Below are positions 36,778-47,056 of a DNA stretch of 64,000 nt, in pieces. Numbering within the stretch: position 1 is the stretch's first letter; each line of letters begins with the position of its first letter. Below the pieces are notes generated by a model. It was not told the origin of the DNA. It ran no database searches and worked only from the letters and a program-made list of their open reading frames with translations. Source of the stretch: Algoriphagus sp. (lineage in GTDB: Bacteria; Bacteroidota; Bacteroidia; Cytophagales; Cyclobacteriaceae); the NCBI GenBank assembly GCA_029945945.1, contig JAQSDM010000001.1:105986-169985 (forward strand). The letters run 5' to 3'. The translations under genes and the position numbers were made by a program.

Positions 36778-39700
36778 ATGAGTGATCACATGGAAGACCA
36801 AAATAGAACTCTTTTTTTGTTGAGCAACGAGATCGCTCGAATCCGGGGCAAGGGGGATATGCTTCACCTTATTCTCAGCAGTCTCAAAAAATACCTAAAT
36901 TTTGACGACAGCTTTATCTTAAGATATGATAAATCAACAAAAACTTGTAGTTCCTATATTTTTCACGTCGAGAGTGGTCGTTTAAACAGCCCTATCTTTG
37001 AACGCCAACTAGATATAAAGTACACTGTTGATGATGATACTTTAACTGATCTTGACTATCCGGTAGTTCAGGATGTCGATTTCCTTATATCCCAAGGCCA
37101 AAAGCAACTTTTGTTTGTGCAGAGTACAGGTATCAAGGAATTTATCACTGTCAAGCTAGTGGAAAGAAATGAATTGTTAGGATTCTTTGTTCTGCTATCA
37201 GAAACTAAAAACTCTTTTACGCAGGAAGGAATCGACTTGCTCACTAAAATATCGTATCCCATTTCAATCGCCACGGCAAACATTATTGCCAATGAAGAAA
37301 TTGCAGAAAGAGAGGAAGAAAAGAACTTGTTGCTTTCTTTAAGTACAGAAATTGCAGCCCTGAAAAGCCGACAGGATTTATTTAATGTGGTGAATGGGAA
37401 AATAAAAAAGTTGTTTTCTGTACATGAATTTGGGTTTTCAAAAATCGATGAGGGCGGTGAGACGTTCAGTGCCTTTGTCATGGACGTAGGAGAAAAAATA
37501 AAAAGTCATTCCGATTACAAAAAAACGATTGAAACCTCATTCAGTGTTTCTGATCCCTTGTTTACACAGGTTATAAATGCAGAAGATCCTGTACTGTATG
37601 AAGTGGAAGAACTGGCGAAACAGGAGAATATGCCAGCTTATGTTTCGTTTTGGAAAAAATCCGGAATAAAAAGGGTAGTTATTGCGGCCCTTCGGTCGGG
37701 TGGTGCACCTATTGGATCAGCCATCTTTATTCTTGAAAAGAATGCTGTAATTAATACAAAGAATTTTCTGTTAAAAGGTGTTTGTTCTCAATTGGCAGTT
37801 GCGGTTTCCAATATTCTGGCAAATGAAAAAATACAAAAGAGAGAGGAGGAGAAATCTGTACTCTTGTCGTTGAGCAACGAAATTGCAGCATTGAAAAGCA
37901 GGGAAGATTTATCCAGGGTTGTTAATACTAAAATAAAGGTCCTATTTTCCTTAGAAGAGTTTGGTATTGCACAAATAGATGAGGGTGGAGAAACTTACAG
38001 TGCTTTCACTTTAGAGTTTTCGGATAAAACACAGCAATTCTCCGATTATACATCCATTACATCTGCCCGCTACAGTATTCATGATCCGATTTGCTCAGCA
38101 ATTTTGCGATCAGAAGAACCGCTTCTGATTGATGTAGATAAAGTATTTAATCAGCCGGAAATGCCGGCATATGTCGCTTTTTGGAAGAAGGCAGGTTTCA
38201 AGTATTATTTAACAGTGCCTCTCCGGGTGGGTGGAATAAATATCGGCTATGTAATTTTTCATCTCAACGATAAAGAAAAAGTTGATTCTAAAAGTATTTT
38301 GTTAAGAGGTATTTGTGCACAGTTAGCTGTCGCGGTTTCAAACATCCTGGCAAATGAAAAAATTCTGACAAGGGAGGCTGAAAAGGTGAGATTGCTGGAG
38401 TTTAGTAATGCGATGGCTTCTGTAAGCGACAGACAAACTCTGGCTAAAATTCTAAAAAGTCAGCTAAAAGAATTGTTCGGAATAGAAGACTACGTCATCC
38501 ATGTACTGAGTAAAGACAAGAAAACACATCGCCCTGTTTTATTTGATCATGAAGCAGACTTTGCACAGCACCCGGATTTTCAGAAATTAATTACTGTTGA
38601 TACCGATGTAAATGATGGCGTGTTTAATACCATCCTTGCATCTGAAGATCTGGTTGCTTTTAATGTAGAAGATTGGTTTAATTCTCCCACACCACCTGTA
38701 TATTCGGAAGCAGCAAAAGCAGTCAATATTAAACGGATGGCTGGTGTTTCCATTAGGATTGGACAGGAAAATATTGCGGTCATGAATTTCAGAAAGGATG
38801 GCCTAAATCCCTTTACTTTTCAAAAACCTCTTTTTAAAAGCATCTGCTCGCAACTTGCAATTGCTATATCCAATATTACAGCCAATGATGAGATAAGGGG
38901 TAGAGAGGAAGAAAAATCGATGCTACTTGAGTTTAGCAATGCAATCGCATCTGTACGGAATAAATATGTTTTTGCTAAAATATTGAAGCAACAATTAATT
39001 AAGCTATTCGCTATCGAAGATTATGTTATTAATATTTTAAGCGAAGACCAGCAAACAGTTATTCGATTCTTGTACGATATCGAAAATGAAATTTTTAATG
39101 AGCCGGAATTCTTGAAACTCTTAGATCGTCCAATAGATGTGAACGATGGAGTATTCGATAAAATTCTTGCTTCTGATCTACCGGTTACATTCAAGATAGA
39201 AGAATGGACCACCTGGAAAAATCCACCGGTTTACCTTGATGCCGCAATTGCAACCGGTTTGCGAAATCTTACAGGAATGCGGCTCCAATTAGGAGATAAG
39301 AATATTGCTTTCATCAGTTTTAAACACGACGACTTTGGCTTGCTTCCTTCTCAACTTCCTTTTTTAAAGAGTATTTGTTCGCAGATAACAATTGCAGTGT
39401 CTAACATTATTGCAAACGAAAAAGTGAATGAGCAATTAATAGAAATTGAAAAATACAAAGAGCAGCTTGAAGAAGAAAAAATATACCTTAAGGAAGAAAT
39501 TGAAACTGCTCATAATTATTCTGAGATCATAGGCGAAAGCGTTGAGATAAAAAAGGTTTTTAAAATGGTAACACAGGTTGCGGCTTCCGATAGTACCGTT
39601 TTATTATTAGGTGAAACCGGTACAGGAAAGGAGCTTATTGCTCGAGCCATTCACAATGCTTCTCCACGCAAGAATAAATTAATGATTAAAATTAACTGTG

Positions 39701-40470
39701 CAGCATTGCCGGCTAATTTAATCGAAAGTGAATTGTTTGGTCATGAAAGAGGAAGTTTTACCGGAGCTTTTGAAAGGAGGATTGGTAAATTTGAGCTGGC
39801 GAATAATGGAACTTTGTTTTTGGATGAAATCGGCGAAATGCCATTAGAGCTTCAGGTGAAATTATTAAGAGCCCTGCAGGAAAAAGAAATCGAACGTATT
39901 GGAGGTAAAACAACCATCAAAACAGATGTACGCATTATTGCAGCCACGAATCGTGATCTTGAAAAATTAATGGAGGAGGGTAAATTCAGAATTGATCTGT
40001 ATTACCGGTTAAACATATTTCCGATTCAAATACCACCACTCAGGAAACGGCGGGAAGATATACCGAAATTGGCATCTCATTTTGTTTTACGTTTTTGTAA
40101 AAAGGCCGGAAAAAAGATATCGACCATAAGCAACAGGGCTATTGAACAGCTGCAGCAGTATGATTGGCCGGGAAATATCAGGGAGCTTGAGCATTTGATT
40201 GAACGAAGTGTCTTGCTTACTGCAGGCGACACAATCAAAGAAGTGGATCTTCCGAATAAAAAGTCCAGATCGGTCACTGAAGGAAACACCGAAAAACTTA
40301 AAATTCAGACGATTTTTGAAAACGAAAAAGAATATATTTTGAAAATATTAAAACACGTTGATGGAAGAATTTCCGGCGAGGGGGGTGCTGCAGAAATATT
40401 AGGTATTCCTCCGAGCACTTTAAATTCCCGGATAAAAAAATTAGGTATTCGTAAGGAACATCGTGGATAA
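36778..40470 (+). CDS. Sigma-54-interacting transcriptional activator with five tandem GAF-like units
   Basis: A 1230-residue activator. Residues 1-880 are five GAF-type sensor units of about 177 residues each, separated by repeated helical linkers ([22 protein letters not shown]) starting near residues 171, 348, 525, 701 and 878. Units 2 and 3 are closely alike ([12 protein letters not shown]) and so are units 4 and 5 (IEDYVI). A coiled coil follows, then the AAA+ domain: Walker A GETGTGKE near 943, the sigma-54 contact loop GSFTGA near 991 (canonical GAFTGA has Ala second), Walker [10 protein letters not shown] Fis-type HTH ends the protein ([21 protein letters not shown]). Cytoplasmic; it should need RpoN. 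Its target is likely the oxidoreductase cluster that starts 150 bp downstream. Confidence 0.92.
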   Translation: MSDHMEDQNRTLFLLSNEIARIRGKGDMLHLILSSLKKYLNFDDSFILRYDKSTKTCSSYIFHVESGRLNSPIFERQLDIKYTVDDDTLTDLDYPVVQDVDFLISQGQKQLLFVQSTGIKEFITVKLVERNELLGFFVLLSETKNSFTQEGIDLLTKISYPISIATANIIANEEIAEREEEKNLLLSLSTEIAALKSRQDLFNVVNGKIKKLFSVHEFGFSKIDEGGETFSAFVMDVGEKIKSHSDYKKTIETSFSVSDPLFTQVINAEDPVLYEVEELAKQENMPAYVSFWKKSGIKRVVIAALRSGGAPIGSAIFILEKNAVINTKNFLLKGVCSQLAVAVSNILANEKIQKREEEKSVLLSLSNEIAALKSREDLSRVVNTKIKVLFSLEEFGIAQIDEGGETYSAFTLEFSDKTQQFSDYTSITSARYSIHDPICSAILRSEEPLLIDVDKVFNQPEMPAYVAFWKKAGFKYYLTVPLRVGGINIGYVIFHLNDKEKVDSKSILLRGICAQLAVAVSNILANEKILTREAEKVRLLEFSNAMASVSDRQTLAKILKSQLKELFGIEDYVIHVLSKDKKTHRPVLFDHEADFAQHPDFQKLITVDTDVNDGVFNTILASEDLVAFNVEDWFNSPTPPVYSEAAKAVNIKRMAGVSIRIGQENIAVMNFRKDGLNPFTFQKPLFKSICSQLAIAISNITANDEIRGREEEKSMLLEFSNAIASVRNKYVFAKILKQQLIKLFAIEDYVINILSEDQQTVIRFLYDIENEIFNEPEFLKLLDRPIDVNDGVFDKILASDLPVTFKIEEWTTWKNPPVYLDAAIATGLRNLTGMRLQLGDKNIAFISFKHDDFGLLPSQLPFLKSICSQITIAVSNIIANEKVNEQLIEIEKYKEQLEEEKIYLKEEIETAHNYSEIIGESVEIKKVFKMVTQVAASDSTVLLLGETGTGKELIARAIHNASPRKNKLMIKINCAALPANLIESELFGHERGSFTGAFERRIGKFELANNGTLFLDEIGEMPLELQVKLLRALQEKEIERIGGKTTIKTDVRIIAATNRDLEKLMEEGKFRIDLYYRLNIFPIQIPPLRKRREDIPKLASHFVLRFCKKAGKKISTISNRAIEQLQQYDWPGNIRELEHLIERSVLLTAGDTIKEVDLPNKKSRSVTEGNTEKLKIQTIFENEKEYILKILKHVDGRISGEGGAAEILGIPPSTLNSRIKKLGIRKEHRG

Positions 40471-40620
40471 ACAAGAGGATTTTAATAGTGAAATCTGGTT
40501 TTGCTGAAATAAATTCTATTTTTCAAAATGACCTTCTCAGAAAATAAACTTGACGCTCTTACAATAATTAAGGGATAAGTCAATTGCGTTCTTTGCATTG
40601 TAACAAATAAATATAATACA

Positions 40621-41367
40621 ATGAAAAAGACAGTAATTATCACAGGTGGAACAACTGGTATCGGTAAAGCAACTGCTATTGCGTTCGGTAAAAAGGGTTA
40701 TAATGTTGTGGTAACAAGCCGCATTGCAAATAAAGAATCTGAAATTGTAGCTGACATAAAAATAACAGGCGCAGAAGCTGCTTTTTACCAGTTGGATGTT
40801 ACCGATGAGCAAGCCGTTGCGAAATGTATTGATCATGTGGTGACAAGATTTGGCAAACTTGATACCATTGTTAATAATGCCGGAATAGCATTAGGCGCCG
40901 CACTTTTAGCCGATTCTGAAAGCGAAGATTTAAAGCAAATGTTAGACACCAACGTAATGGGTGTGTTCTATGGAATGAAATACGCCATAAAAGCAATGCT
41001 CAAAACGGGCGGCGGCTCAATTGTTAATTTAGCTTCTATTGCCGGGGCAAATGGTCTTTTATATACGGCACCATACTGTGCTTCAAAGCATGCAGTTGTC
41101 GGTTTGACAAAAGGTTCAGCCATTGACTATGCCACGCACGGAATTCGTATTAATGCCATTGCTCCTGGGGCTATTAAAACTGACATAATCCAAGGTGCAA
41201 TAGATACCGGTGCTTATAGTGAGGAAAGTATTGCTGCTATACACCCAATGATGCGCTTGGGGGACGCTGAAGACATCGCCAATGGTATTGTGTTCTTATC
41301 CTCCGACGATTGCCTGTTTATGACGGGGACAATTTTATTTGTTGATGGTGGATATAATGCCAAATAA
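40621..41367 (+). CDS. Short-chain dehydrogenase/reductase (SDR) 1
   Basis: A 248-residue classical SDR using NAD(P). Cofactor loop TGGTTGIG (residues 8-15), NNAG motif, catalytic Ser in NLASIAGANG, and YCASK (Tyr-x3-Lys). The C-terminal DGGYNAK end is typical. Substrate unknown. First gene downstream of the GAF-array regulator, and so the best candidate for its direct target; I found no convincing -24/-12 site in the gap. Confidence 0.92.
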   Translation: MKKTVIITGGTTGIGKATAIAFGKKGYNVVVTSRIANKESEIVADIKITGAEAAFYQLDVTDEQAVAKCIDHVVTRFGKLDTIVNNAGIALGAALLADSESEDLKQMLDTNVMGVFYGMKYAIKAMLKTGGGSIVNLASIAGANGLLYTAPYCASKHAVVGLTKGSAIDYATHGIRINAIAPGAIKTDIIQGAIDTGAYSEESIAAIHPMMRLGDAEDIANGIVFLSSDDCLFMTGTILFVDGGYNAK

Positions 41368-41405
41368 CTTAAAAATTAATATTTATACCCTAAAATAAAA
41401 GAAGG

Positions 41406-41450
41406 GCATCACTCATTTTACAAGCATTTGGGTGATGCTATTCCTTATTT
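41406..41450 (+). terminator. Terminator after SDR 1
   Basis: Stem GCATCAC/GTGATGC (41406-41412 and 41432-41438), 19-base loop, then a T-rich stretch. Confidence 0.55.
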
Positions 41451-42001
41451 TTAATATACCATATACATATAGATAAAACAAATATGTCAGACCAAAGGTA
41501 CTTTTAGCCGATATTTTTTAAGAGAATTTTTAAGGAATCCATTATTGTGAAAAATAATCTTTTTTTTCTATTTACTTGGTATTTCCACAATCCAGATTAC
41601 AATAAACGTAGTCTATATATCTTGAACTATTATATGTTAATACTTCAACTTTCTTAACGATTGAACACTAATTAAGAATTCCATATTTTCAGTATCGTAA
41701 ATAATTATAATACTAGTCAATGGTTTTTTATTATTTTTTTTAACTTAGATCTTTTAATCATCTTTTTTGATCAACTGTTGAATAAATGAATCAATCTATC
41801 GCTATATTATTTAAATTCCGGTTCAAAAATTAAATATCAGATTACTTATTAGTCACAATAAATAACCACATATCCTGACAGGGATGTATCGATTTTTGAC
41901 AAGTGGAAAGTGTAATATATAATCGTAATTTGATATAAGGGAATGGAATCACTAAACTATTTCTGTTTTGAGTTGAGACCCGAAGGTTTCTTTTAATATA
42001 A
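41451..42001. other. Gene-free AT-rich gap
   Basis: About 550 bases of AT-rich sequence between SDR 1 and the dps terminator with no open frame or conserved motif I could support. Confidence 0.5.
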
Positions 42002-42002
42002 A

Positions 42003-42028
42003 ACGGGATACTAGAATAGTAATCCCGT
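42003..42028 (-). terminator. Rho-independent terminator after dps
   Basis: On the minus strand, ACGGGAT/ATCCCGT stem (42028-42022 with 42009-42003) with a 12-base loop, followed by TTTTATATT. Confidence 0.7.
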
Positions 42029-42067
42029 CAATATGATGTTTGAAGTAATGAATTGATTAAATCACTA

Positions 42068-42541
42068 TCATCCATTGAAATGCGCCCTTGTCATCCAAGC
42101 CATTTTTTCATGTTGTTGCATTAACCGGGCACTAAAATCGCAGCTGCCTGCGTCTTTATATTTAACTCCAAAAAGTGGAATCAGCCGCCGAAGATTATTG
42201 ATAATGGTTTCATGACCTCCCAGTAAATATTTTAATTGATCGCTCTGCGAATTGGTATAAGGTTGTTCAATTAAACTGGTAAGTCGTAGATAATCTTCCA
42301 GCCTTGCTTCCGCATAAAAACCGATGGTTCGTATCCTTTCAGCAATGGCGTCAATCATTTCATCTAATTCAACAATTTGTTGTTCATAAAAACGGTGCAT
42401 TTCATAAAAGTTAGCGCCTTCAATATTCCAGTGATAGTTTCTGGTTTTGGTTTGTAAAATGAATTCATCTGCCAATAATTTATTTAGTTCAATACTAACC
42501 AAATGCAATATGTTTTCCGGGATTCCAAGATTAGGTTTCAT
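42068..42541 (-). CDS. dps: Dps family DNA-protecting ferritin-like protein
   Basis: A 157-residue Dps/mini-ferritin starting at the ATG 42541 (MKPNLGIPENILHLV); the upstream ATG at 42565 adds 8 unlikely residues. The inter-subunit ferroxidase residues are visible: His in NYHWNIEG, Asp/Glu in HRFYEQQIVELDEMIDAIAERI. Dps dodecamers bind DNA and use H2O2 to oxidise iron, so it fits an oxidative-stress island. Transcribed against its neighbours, so not part of the oxidoreductase operon. Confidence 0.92.
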   Translation of the reverse strand: MKPNLGIPENILHLVSIELNKLLADEFILQTKTRNYHWNIEGANFYEMHRFYEQQIVELDEMIDAIAERIRTIGFYAEARLEDYLRLTSLIEQPYTNSQSDQLKYLLGGHETIINNLRRLIPLFGVKYKDAGSCDFSARLMQQHEKMAWMTRAHFNG

Positions 42542-42813
42542 CTTTGAGTTTTTAGACTGGCACAAAACCAGGTATTGTGATTTATAACGAGGATATTATT
42601 GTTTAGCAAGATAGCTTCATCAATATTCTGCAACTTTTCTATTTCATTATTTTTTTTTGACTATTAGCGTCAAATCAGATGTTCAAATTTTATGTGACTT
42701 TTTTTGACCTGATGACTTTTCGAATTAAATATTCTGAATCTGAAAATCAAATTCCGGCGATTGATAATGATCAATTTTGCGTTGACTGTATTTCAAATTC
42801 AAAACTAAACTTC

Positions 42814-43734
42814 ATGAATATTATACACACAAATTTGGGGTTTCATTCAACATGTGATGACGTAATCCAGGGAATTGATTTAACAGGAAAGCGGACCATC
42901 GTCACAGGGGGTGTCTCAGGAATCGGTATAGAAACGGTAAGAGCTTTGGCAAAAGCCGGAGCAGAAGTTACCATTGCTGCAAGAAATATTGAGGCAGCAA
43001 AAAAAGTGGCGTCAGAGATAAATTTTATCCTCGATAAAGATCGTGTAGATGCGGCAGTACTTGATTTAGCAGATATTCATTCGGTGAATCGTTTTGTTTC
43101 TGATTGGAAAGGAGCATTGCATATATTAATTAACAATGCGGGTGTGATGGCCCTACCGGATTTACAGAAAACTTCAGATGGTATTGAGATGCAATTTATG
43201 ACCAATCATCTTGGCCATTTTGCTTTATCTGTCGGATTACACAATGCATTAAAAAAAGCCGAAGGGGCCCGGATAGTGGTCGTAAGTTCAAGCGGACATT
43301 TACTTTCGCCTGTTGTATTTGATGATATTAATTTTTCATTCAGACCATATGATCCATGGCAGGCTTACGGACAATCCAAAACAGCATGTAATTTATTTGC
43401 AGTTGCTGCTACACAACGCTGGGCACAAGATGGAATTTTTGTGAATGCATTGAACCCCGGTGCAATACTTACCAACCTTCAACGACATGTAGGGGGCCGT
43501 CTTCGGTCAGCACCCGAGCTTCATAAAACAGCAGACCAGGGCGCAGCAACAACTATTTTATTAGCGACTTCGCCTTTACTGGAAAAAACTGGCGGACATT
43601 ATTTTGAGAATTGTAACGAATCAATCACAGTTACCCAACGGCCAGAAAATTATGAGGGTGTGACAATGTATTCGTTAGATAGAAATAATGCAGATCGTCT
43701 GTGGAACTTATCAAAAAGATTAATTCGATACTAA
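42814..43734 (+). CDS. Short-chain dehydrogenase/reductase 2 (retinol-dehydrogenase/WWOX-like)
   Basis: A 306-residue SDR from ATG 42814 (MNIIHTNLGFHST); an in-frame ATG at 42679 would add 45 residues of no SDR likeness. Cofactor loop TGGVSGIG, NNAGVMA, SSSGH catalytic Ser, and YGQSK. The length and LPD-E-style C-terminal half fit the extended retinol-dehydrogenase-like branch. Substrate unknown. Preceded by a promoter gap divergent from dps. Confidence 0.9.
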   Translation: MNIIHTNLGFHSTCDDVIQGIDLTGKRTIVTGGVSGIGIETVRALAKAGAEVTIAARNIEAAKKVASEINFILDKDRVDAAVLDLADIHSVNRFVSDWKGALHILINNAGVMALPDLQKTSDGIEMQFMTNHLGHFALSVGLHNALKKAEGARIVVVSSSGHLLSPVVFDDINFSFRPYDPWQAYGQSKTACNLFAVAATQRWAQDGIFVNALNPGAILTNLQRHVGGRLRSAPELHKTADQGAATTILLATSPLLEKTGGHYFENCNESITVTQRPENYEGVTMYSLDRNNADRLWNLSKRLIRY

Positions 43735-43772
43735 ATTAGACCTTAACACCTATTATTATAATTAAGCCTATT

Positions 43773-44447
43773 TTGAAATTTCAGTACCTAAGAAGTTGTT
43801 CTTTATTATTACTGCTAACTTACTTAAAGGTATGTTGCTTTGCTCAAAATAGTAAAACTAAAACCGCTAGCTGGATATTACCAAGTGTTACTTACCAAGC
43901 GTCACCATCAGTAAAATTTTCAGCGCAATTCGGAATTAATCATTATCAACGATTAAAAATTTTTTACTTACAAACATTCATCAAATCAGGAAAATGGATT
44001 ATACTAAATCCTTCCTATTTATATATAAATAGGTCAATTTTAAACGGAATTCATATTAAAGAACACACATTAATGAATTCGGTCATATTCAATTTATCGT
44101 TGAATAAAATTTTGGTCGATGACAGAAATGTTTTATGGAATCGGTTTAGAGTGGAAGGACAAGACTTTCATTTTTATCGCAATCGTCTCAGGGTAACATT
44201 GCCTTTTAGCTTTAAAGGTAAAGATGCAAAAATATATGTTTTTGACGAAGCCTCTTATTTTTTCAATCGTGCCAGATGGTCCAGAAATAGAATAGCAGTT
44301 GGAGTTGGTTATGATGTGACAAAATGGTTGAATACAGACATATCTTTCGTTCATGAAGCAGATGTGTATAACGGTAAATTAAATTTGTTTTTTATAACAG
44401 GAACAATTCAGTTTTTTCATAAGCAGCAAGGCAGCTCAGTCAAATGA
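43773..44447 (+). CDS. DUF2490-like exported outer-membrane protein
   Basis: A 224-residue exported protein of predicted beta-barrel character. The only credible start is TTG at 43773, leading into a signal peptide (LRSCSLLLLLTYLKVCCFA). The mature part has alternating aromatic strands and the W-L-P-S-V-T-Y beginning of DUF2490 proteins (SWILPSVTYQASPSVKF, NRFRVEGQDF, NRIAVGVGYDVTKWLNTDISF). Function unknown. 39 bp after SDR 2, so cotranscribed. Confidence 0.8.
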   Translation: MKFQYLRSCSLLLLLTYLKVCCFAQNSKTKTASWILPSVTYQASPSVKFSAQFGINHYQRLKIFYLQTFIKSGKWIILNPSYLYINRSILNGIHIKEHTLMNSVIFNLSLNKILVDDRNVLWNRFRVEGQDFHFYRNRLRVTLPFSFKGKDAKIYVFDEASYFFNRARWSRNRIAVGVGYDVTKWLNTDISFVHEADVYNGKLNLFFITGTIQFFHKQQGSSVK

Positions 44448-44532
44448 TTATTCAAATGCTTTGTTAGTGAAAAATCATTGGTATTAAAATCTATCTGAGA
44501 ATTCACTAATTCAATTTAAATATATTTGAATC

Positions 44533-44551
44533 AAATAATCAATAAAGTTGA
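44533..44551 (+). repeat. 19-bp direct repeat, left copy
   Basis: AAATAATCAATAAAGTTGA, repeated exactly at 44937-44955; the two copies bracket the DUF2798 gene at a distance of 404 bp. Confidence 0.6.
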
Positions 44552-44640
44552 TTATTTCGGATAAATGAACCTGGATTTTTCAATTTAGCTTTGTATTAAC
44601 AAATACGATCTGAAATAAATTAAATCTCACGCAATAAGCT

Positions 44641-44853
44641 ATGAAAAAAAAATTGGCATTTGCATTAATTATGAGCTGTATTACGACGTGCCTTATATCC
44701 TTTCTATTAATTTATATCAATATGGGTTTTGGTAATAAATTTATTACTACATGGATAAAATCATGGTTAATATCTTATCTAATTGCTTTTCTAGCAGTTA
44801 TTTTTATAAGCCCAAAAGTACAATCCTTCATCGATTCAAACATTCAGGAATAA
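44641..44853 (+). CDS. DUF2798 small membrane protein
   Basis: A 70-residue protein with two transmembrane helices (LAFALIMSCITTCLISFLLIYI and SWLISYLIAFLAVIFI) separated by the TTW-KSW stretch typical of DUF2798. Function unknown. AT-rich codon use like the rest of the island. Confidence 0.8.
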   Translation: MKKKLAFALIMSCITTCLISFLLIYINMGFGNKFITTWIKSWLISYLIAFLAVIFISPKVQSFIDSNIQE

Positions 44854-45060
44854 AGGAAATGACTTTCATGAATTTCATCTTGCTAAAAATAATATTGAAT
44901 CAGAAGTGTTACGGAAGCATTGATATAACCTGGATGAAATAATCAATAAAGTTGAGTTGCATAGCAAAAAGAATACAGCTTTTATATTTCAATTTTACAT
45001 CGTAATAAAAACTATGACAGGCTGTTGATAAAAGTCTTATGAAAAAATTATTGTCAAAAT
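44854..45060 (+). pseudogene. Short decayed coding fragment
   Basis: Right after DUF2798 one plus-strand frame reads protein-like sequence with a single stop: NDFHEFHLAKNNIESEVLRK, then after a stop NLDEIINKVELHSKKN. The second copy of the 19-bp repeat is inside it (IINKVE). Unknown family; low certainty. Confidence 0.25.
44937..44955 (+). repeat. 19-bp direct repeat, right copy
   Basis: Identical to 44533-44551. Confidence 0.6.
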
Positions 45061-45074
45061 TTAATTAATCAAAA

Positions 45075-45467
45075 ATGGAAATCACATTACAGCAATCGGA
45101 ACTGGCCATTGAATTGGCAAAAGCAAAAGCAGATGAACTGAAAACACCAGTAAACATAGTTGTTCTGGATACAGGTGGATATCTGAAATCATTTACAAGA
45201 ATGGATAATGCTTTTTTAGGCTCCATTGACATCGCCATGCAAAAAGCTAAAACCGCAATGTTATTCAGAACAAATTCTGAAGTAGTCGGAGAATTCCTAA
45301 AGCCGGAGGCAGCAGCTTACGGATTGGAGAATACCAACGGTGGGTTGGTAGCTTTCCCCGGAGGTAGACCCATTTTTCAAAGTGAAAAGATCATTGGTTA
45401 TATCGGCGTTTCCGGAGGAGCTGTGCCACAGGATCTTTCAATTGCTATTGCAGGAAGTAGTCTTTAA
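45075..45467 (+). CDS. GlcG/HbpS-like haem-binding family protein
   Basis: A 130-residue protein of the GlcG/HbpS (DUF336) family, without signal peptide. Family stretches are visible: ALAKAKADELKTPVNIVVLD-type helix and strand, SFTRMDNAFLGSIDIAMQKAKTA, and the glycine-rich IGVSGGAVPQD at the end. HbpS binds haem and protects against oxidative damage in Streptomyces; here the role is inferred only. Cotranscribed with SDR 3 (30 bp gap). Confidence 0.87.
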   Translation: MEITLQQSELAIELAKAKADELKTPVNIVVLDTGGYLKSFTRMDNAFLGSIDIAMQKAKTAMLFRTNSEVVGEFLKPEAAAYGLENTNGGLVAFPGGRPIFQSEKIIGYIGVSGGAVPQDLSIAIAGSSL

Positions 45468-45497
45468 AACCATTTCATCACAATAAACTATACTATC

Positions 45498-46310
45498 ATG
45501 ACTGACAAAAAAAAAATTCTTATTACCGGCGCCGGTTCAGGCTTTGGTGAAGGCGCTGCCATCGGGTTAGCTAAACTGGGACACAATGTTATTGCCGCAG
45601 TACAAATTTCTCCACAGGTAACTGCTATGCGTTTAAAAGCAAAAGAATTGGGCCTTGAAGATAATCTGCGGGTTGAAAAACTGGATATACTTGATCCTTA
45701 CGATGTAGCGCATGCGCTAAGTTGGGACATTGATATCCTTTTCAGTAATGCCGGTATCGGTGAAGCTGGACCTACTTTCGAGATTCCGGTGGAGTTGGTT
45801 CGCAGAAATTTTGAAACCAATGTATTTGCACCACTCGATCTTGCACAAAAATTCATTGCAAAATTCATCAATGAAGAAAGAAAAGGTAAGGTAGTATTCA
45901 CTTCCTCCATGGGCGGTTTGTTTACTCCGGATGGTTACGGGATTTATGTATCTACAAAACATGCGCTGGAAGCGATTGCAGAAGCCATGTCATCTGAATT
46001 GAAGAAATACAATATTCAGATACAAACCATTAATCCTGGGGCCTACCTCACAGGCTACAATGAAACAATGGCAGATAATCCGTTCCGGTGGTTGGACGAT
46101 AAAAAGAATTTTACGAAGCGTGCAGAGATGAAAGCTACGTTTGATTCATTATTGGGTACACCAGAAGGAAGACTAGATCCAACAGAAATGATTGATGCAA
46201 TGATCCAAATTGTTCCTGCTGATAATGGAAAATTCAGAAATGTGGTACCGAAGTTTGTGGAGGATATGCTAAAAGAGCATCAGAAAAAGGCATGGGATGT
46301 AACCATCTAA
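45498..46310 (+). CDS. Short-chain dehydrogenase/reductase 3
   Basis: A 270-residue SDR. Cofactor loop TGAGSGFG, SNAGIG instead of the usual NNAG, catalytic Ser in TSSMGG and YVSTK. The substrate loop and C-terminus are distinct from SDR 1, 2 and 4. Substrate unknown. Follows the GlcG-like gene in the same operon. Confidence 0.9.
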   Translation: MTDKKKILITGAGSGFGEGAAIGLAKLGHNVIAAVQISPQVTAMRLKAKELGLEDNLRVEKLDILDPYDVAHALSWDIDILFSNAGIGEAGPTFEIPVELVRRNFETNVFAPLDLAQKFIAKFINEERKGKVVFTSSMGGLFTPDGYGIYVSTKHALEAIAEAMSSELKKYNIQIQTINPGAYLTGYNETMADNPFRWLDDKKNFTKRAEMKATFDSLLGTPEGRLDPTEMIDAMIQIVPADNGKFRNVVPKFVEDMLKEHQKKAWDVTI

Positions 46311-46376
46311 TGCTTTTTTAACACGCTACAAAACTATCCAAACTCACTGATTTTTATCTGTGATAGAATTGCTTTT

Positions 46377-46434
46377 ACTCCCGGCATCTGCTATTTCCTA
46401 TGAATTAATTAATTGGCTTCAGGTAGCCGGGAGT
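46377..46434 (+). other. Long-range hairpin between SDR 3 and the SnoaL-like gene
   Basis: ACTCCCGGC (46377-46385) pairs perfectly with GCCGGGAGT (46426-46434) across a 40-base loop that itself can fold weakly. Followed by TATTTCT, so it may be an imperfect terminator or structured leader. Confidence 0.4.
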
Positions 46435-46464
46435 ATTTCTATAAAACTTAAAATTTGAAACAAT

Positions 46465-46980
46465 ATGTCTCAGTTCAATCTAAACAAGTTGACTTTTTTT
46501 TTAATCATATTGATTACAATAGTGATCAATATACCAAGCAAAATTTTAGCACAAAATAAAATTAATCCTATGGAAAGGAACAAGCAATTAATTCAAAATG
46601 GATTTGACCAATGGGCGATTGGTTCTGCCAGCTTTTTTGATTTGTTGGCAGACGACGTTACCTGGACTATTACTGGTAACAGTCCGATTTCTAAAGTTTA
46701 TATCAGCCGGAAACAATTTCTAGATGAAGCAATTACTCCGATTAATGAACGGCTATCTGAAAGAATTATTCCTTCATTAAGAGGTCTTTATGCTGAAGGT
46801 GATATGGTAATAGCAATATGGGATGGGAAGGCGACTGCAAAAGATGGAATCAGTTATAACAATTCTTATTCCTGGTATATGCGAGTTAAGGAAGATAAAA
46901 TTATTGAGGTTATTGCTTTTTTCGACAGCATTGAATTAGCTGACCTATGGAAGCGACTGCCTGATACTGAAACTAAATAA
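46465..46980 (+). CDS. SnoaL/NTF2-like exported protein
   Basis: A 171-residue protein with a signal peptide of about 28 residues (ends ILAQ) and a SnoaL/ketosteroid-isomerase-like NTF2 fold: ALADDVTWTITGNSPISKVYISRKQFLDEA, EGDMVIAIWDGKATAKDGISYNNSYSWYMRV. Such proteins often act as small-molecule isomerases, hydratases or binding proteins. Substrate unknown. Confidence 0.83.
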   Translation: MSQFNLNKLTFFLIILITIVINIPSKILAQNKINPMERNKQLIQNGFDQWAIGSASFFDLLADDVTWTITGNSPISKVYISRKQFLDEAITPINERLSERIIPSLRGLYAEGDMVIAIWDGKATAKDGISYNNSYSWYMRVKEDKIIEVIAFFDSIELADLWKRLPDTETK

Positions 46981-47056
46981 TTTTCCTTTTGAACCAAGGG
47001 CTTTTATAAAACCTGTAAACAGAATAATTCAGTTTTGATTTTTAAATAATAAATGC

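Noticed and set aside
40480..40620. Possible sigma-54 promoter upstream of SDR 1
   Set aside because: TTTGCA is there but no GG at the -24 position with proper spacing.
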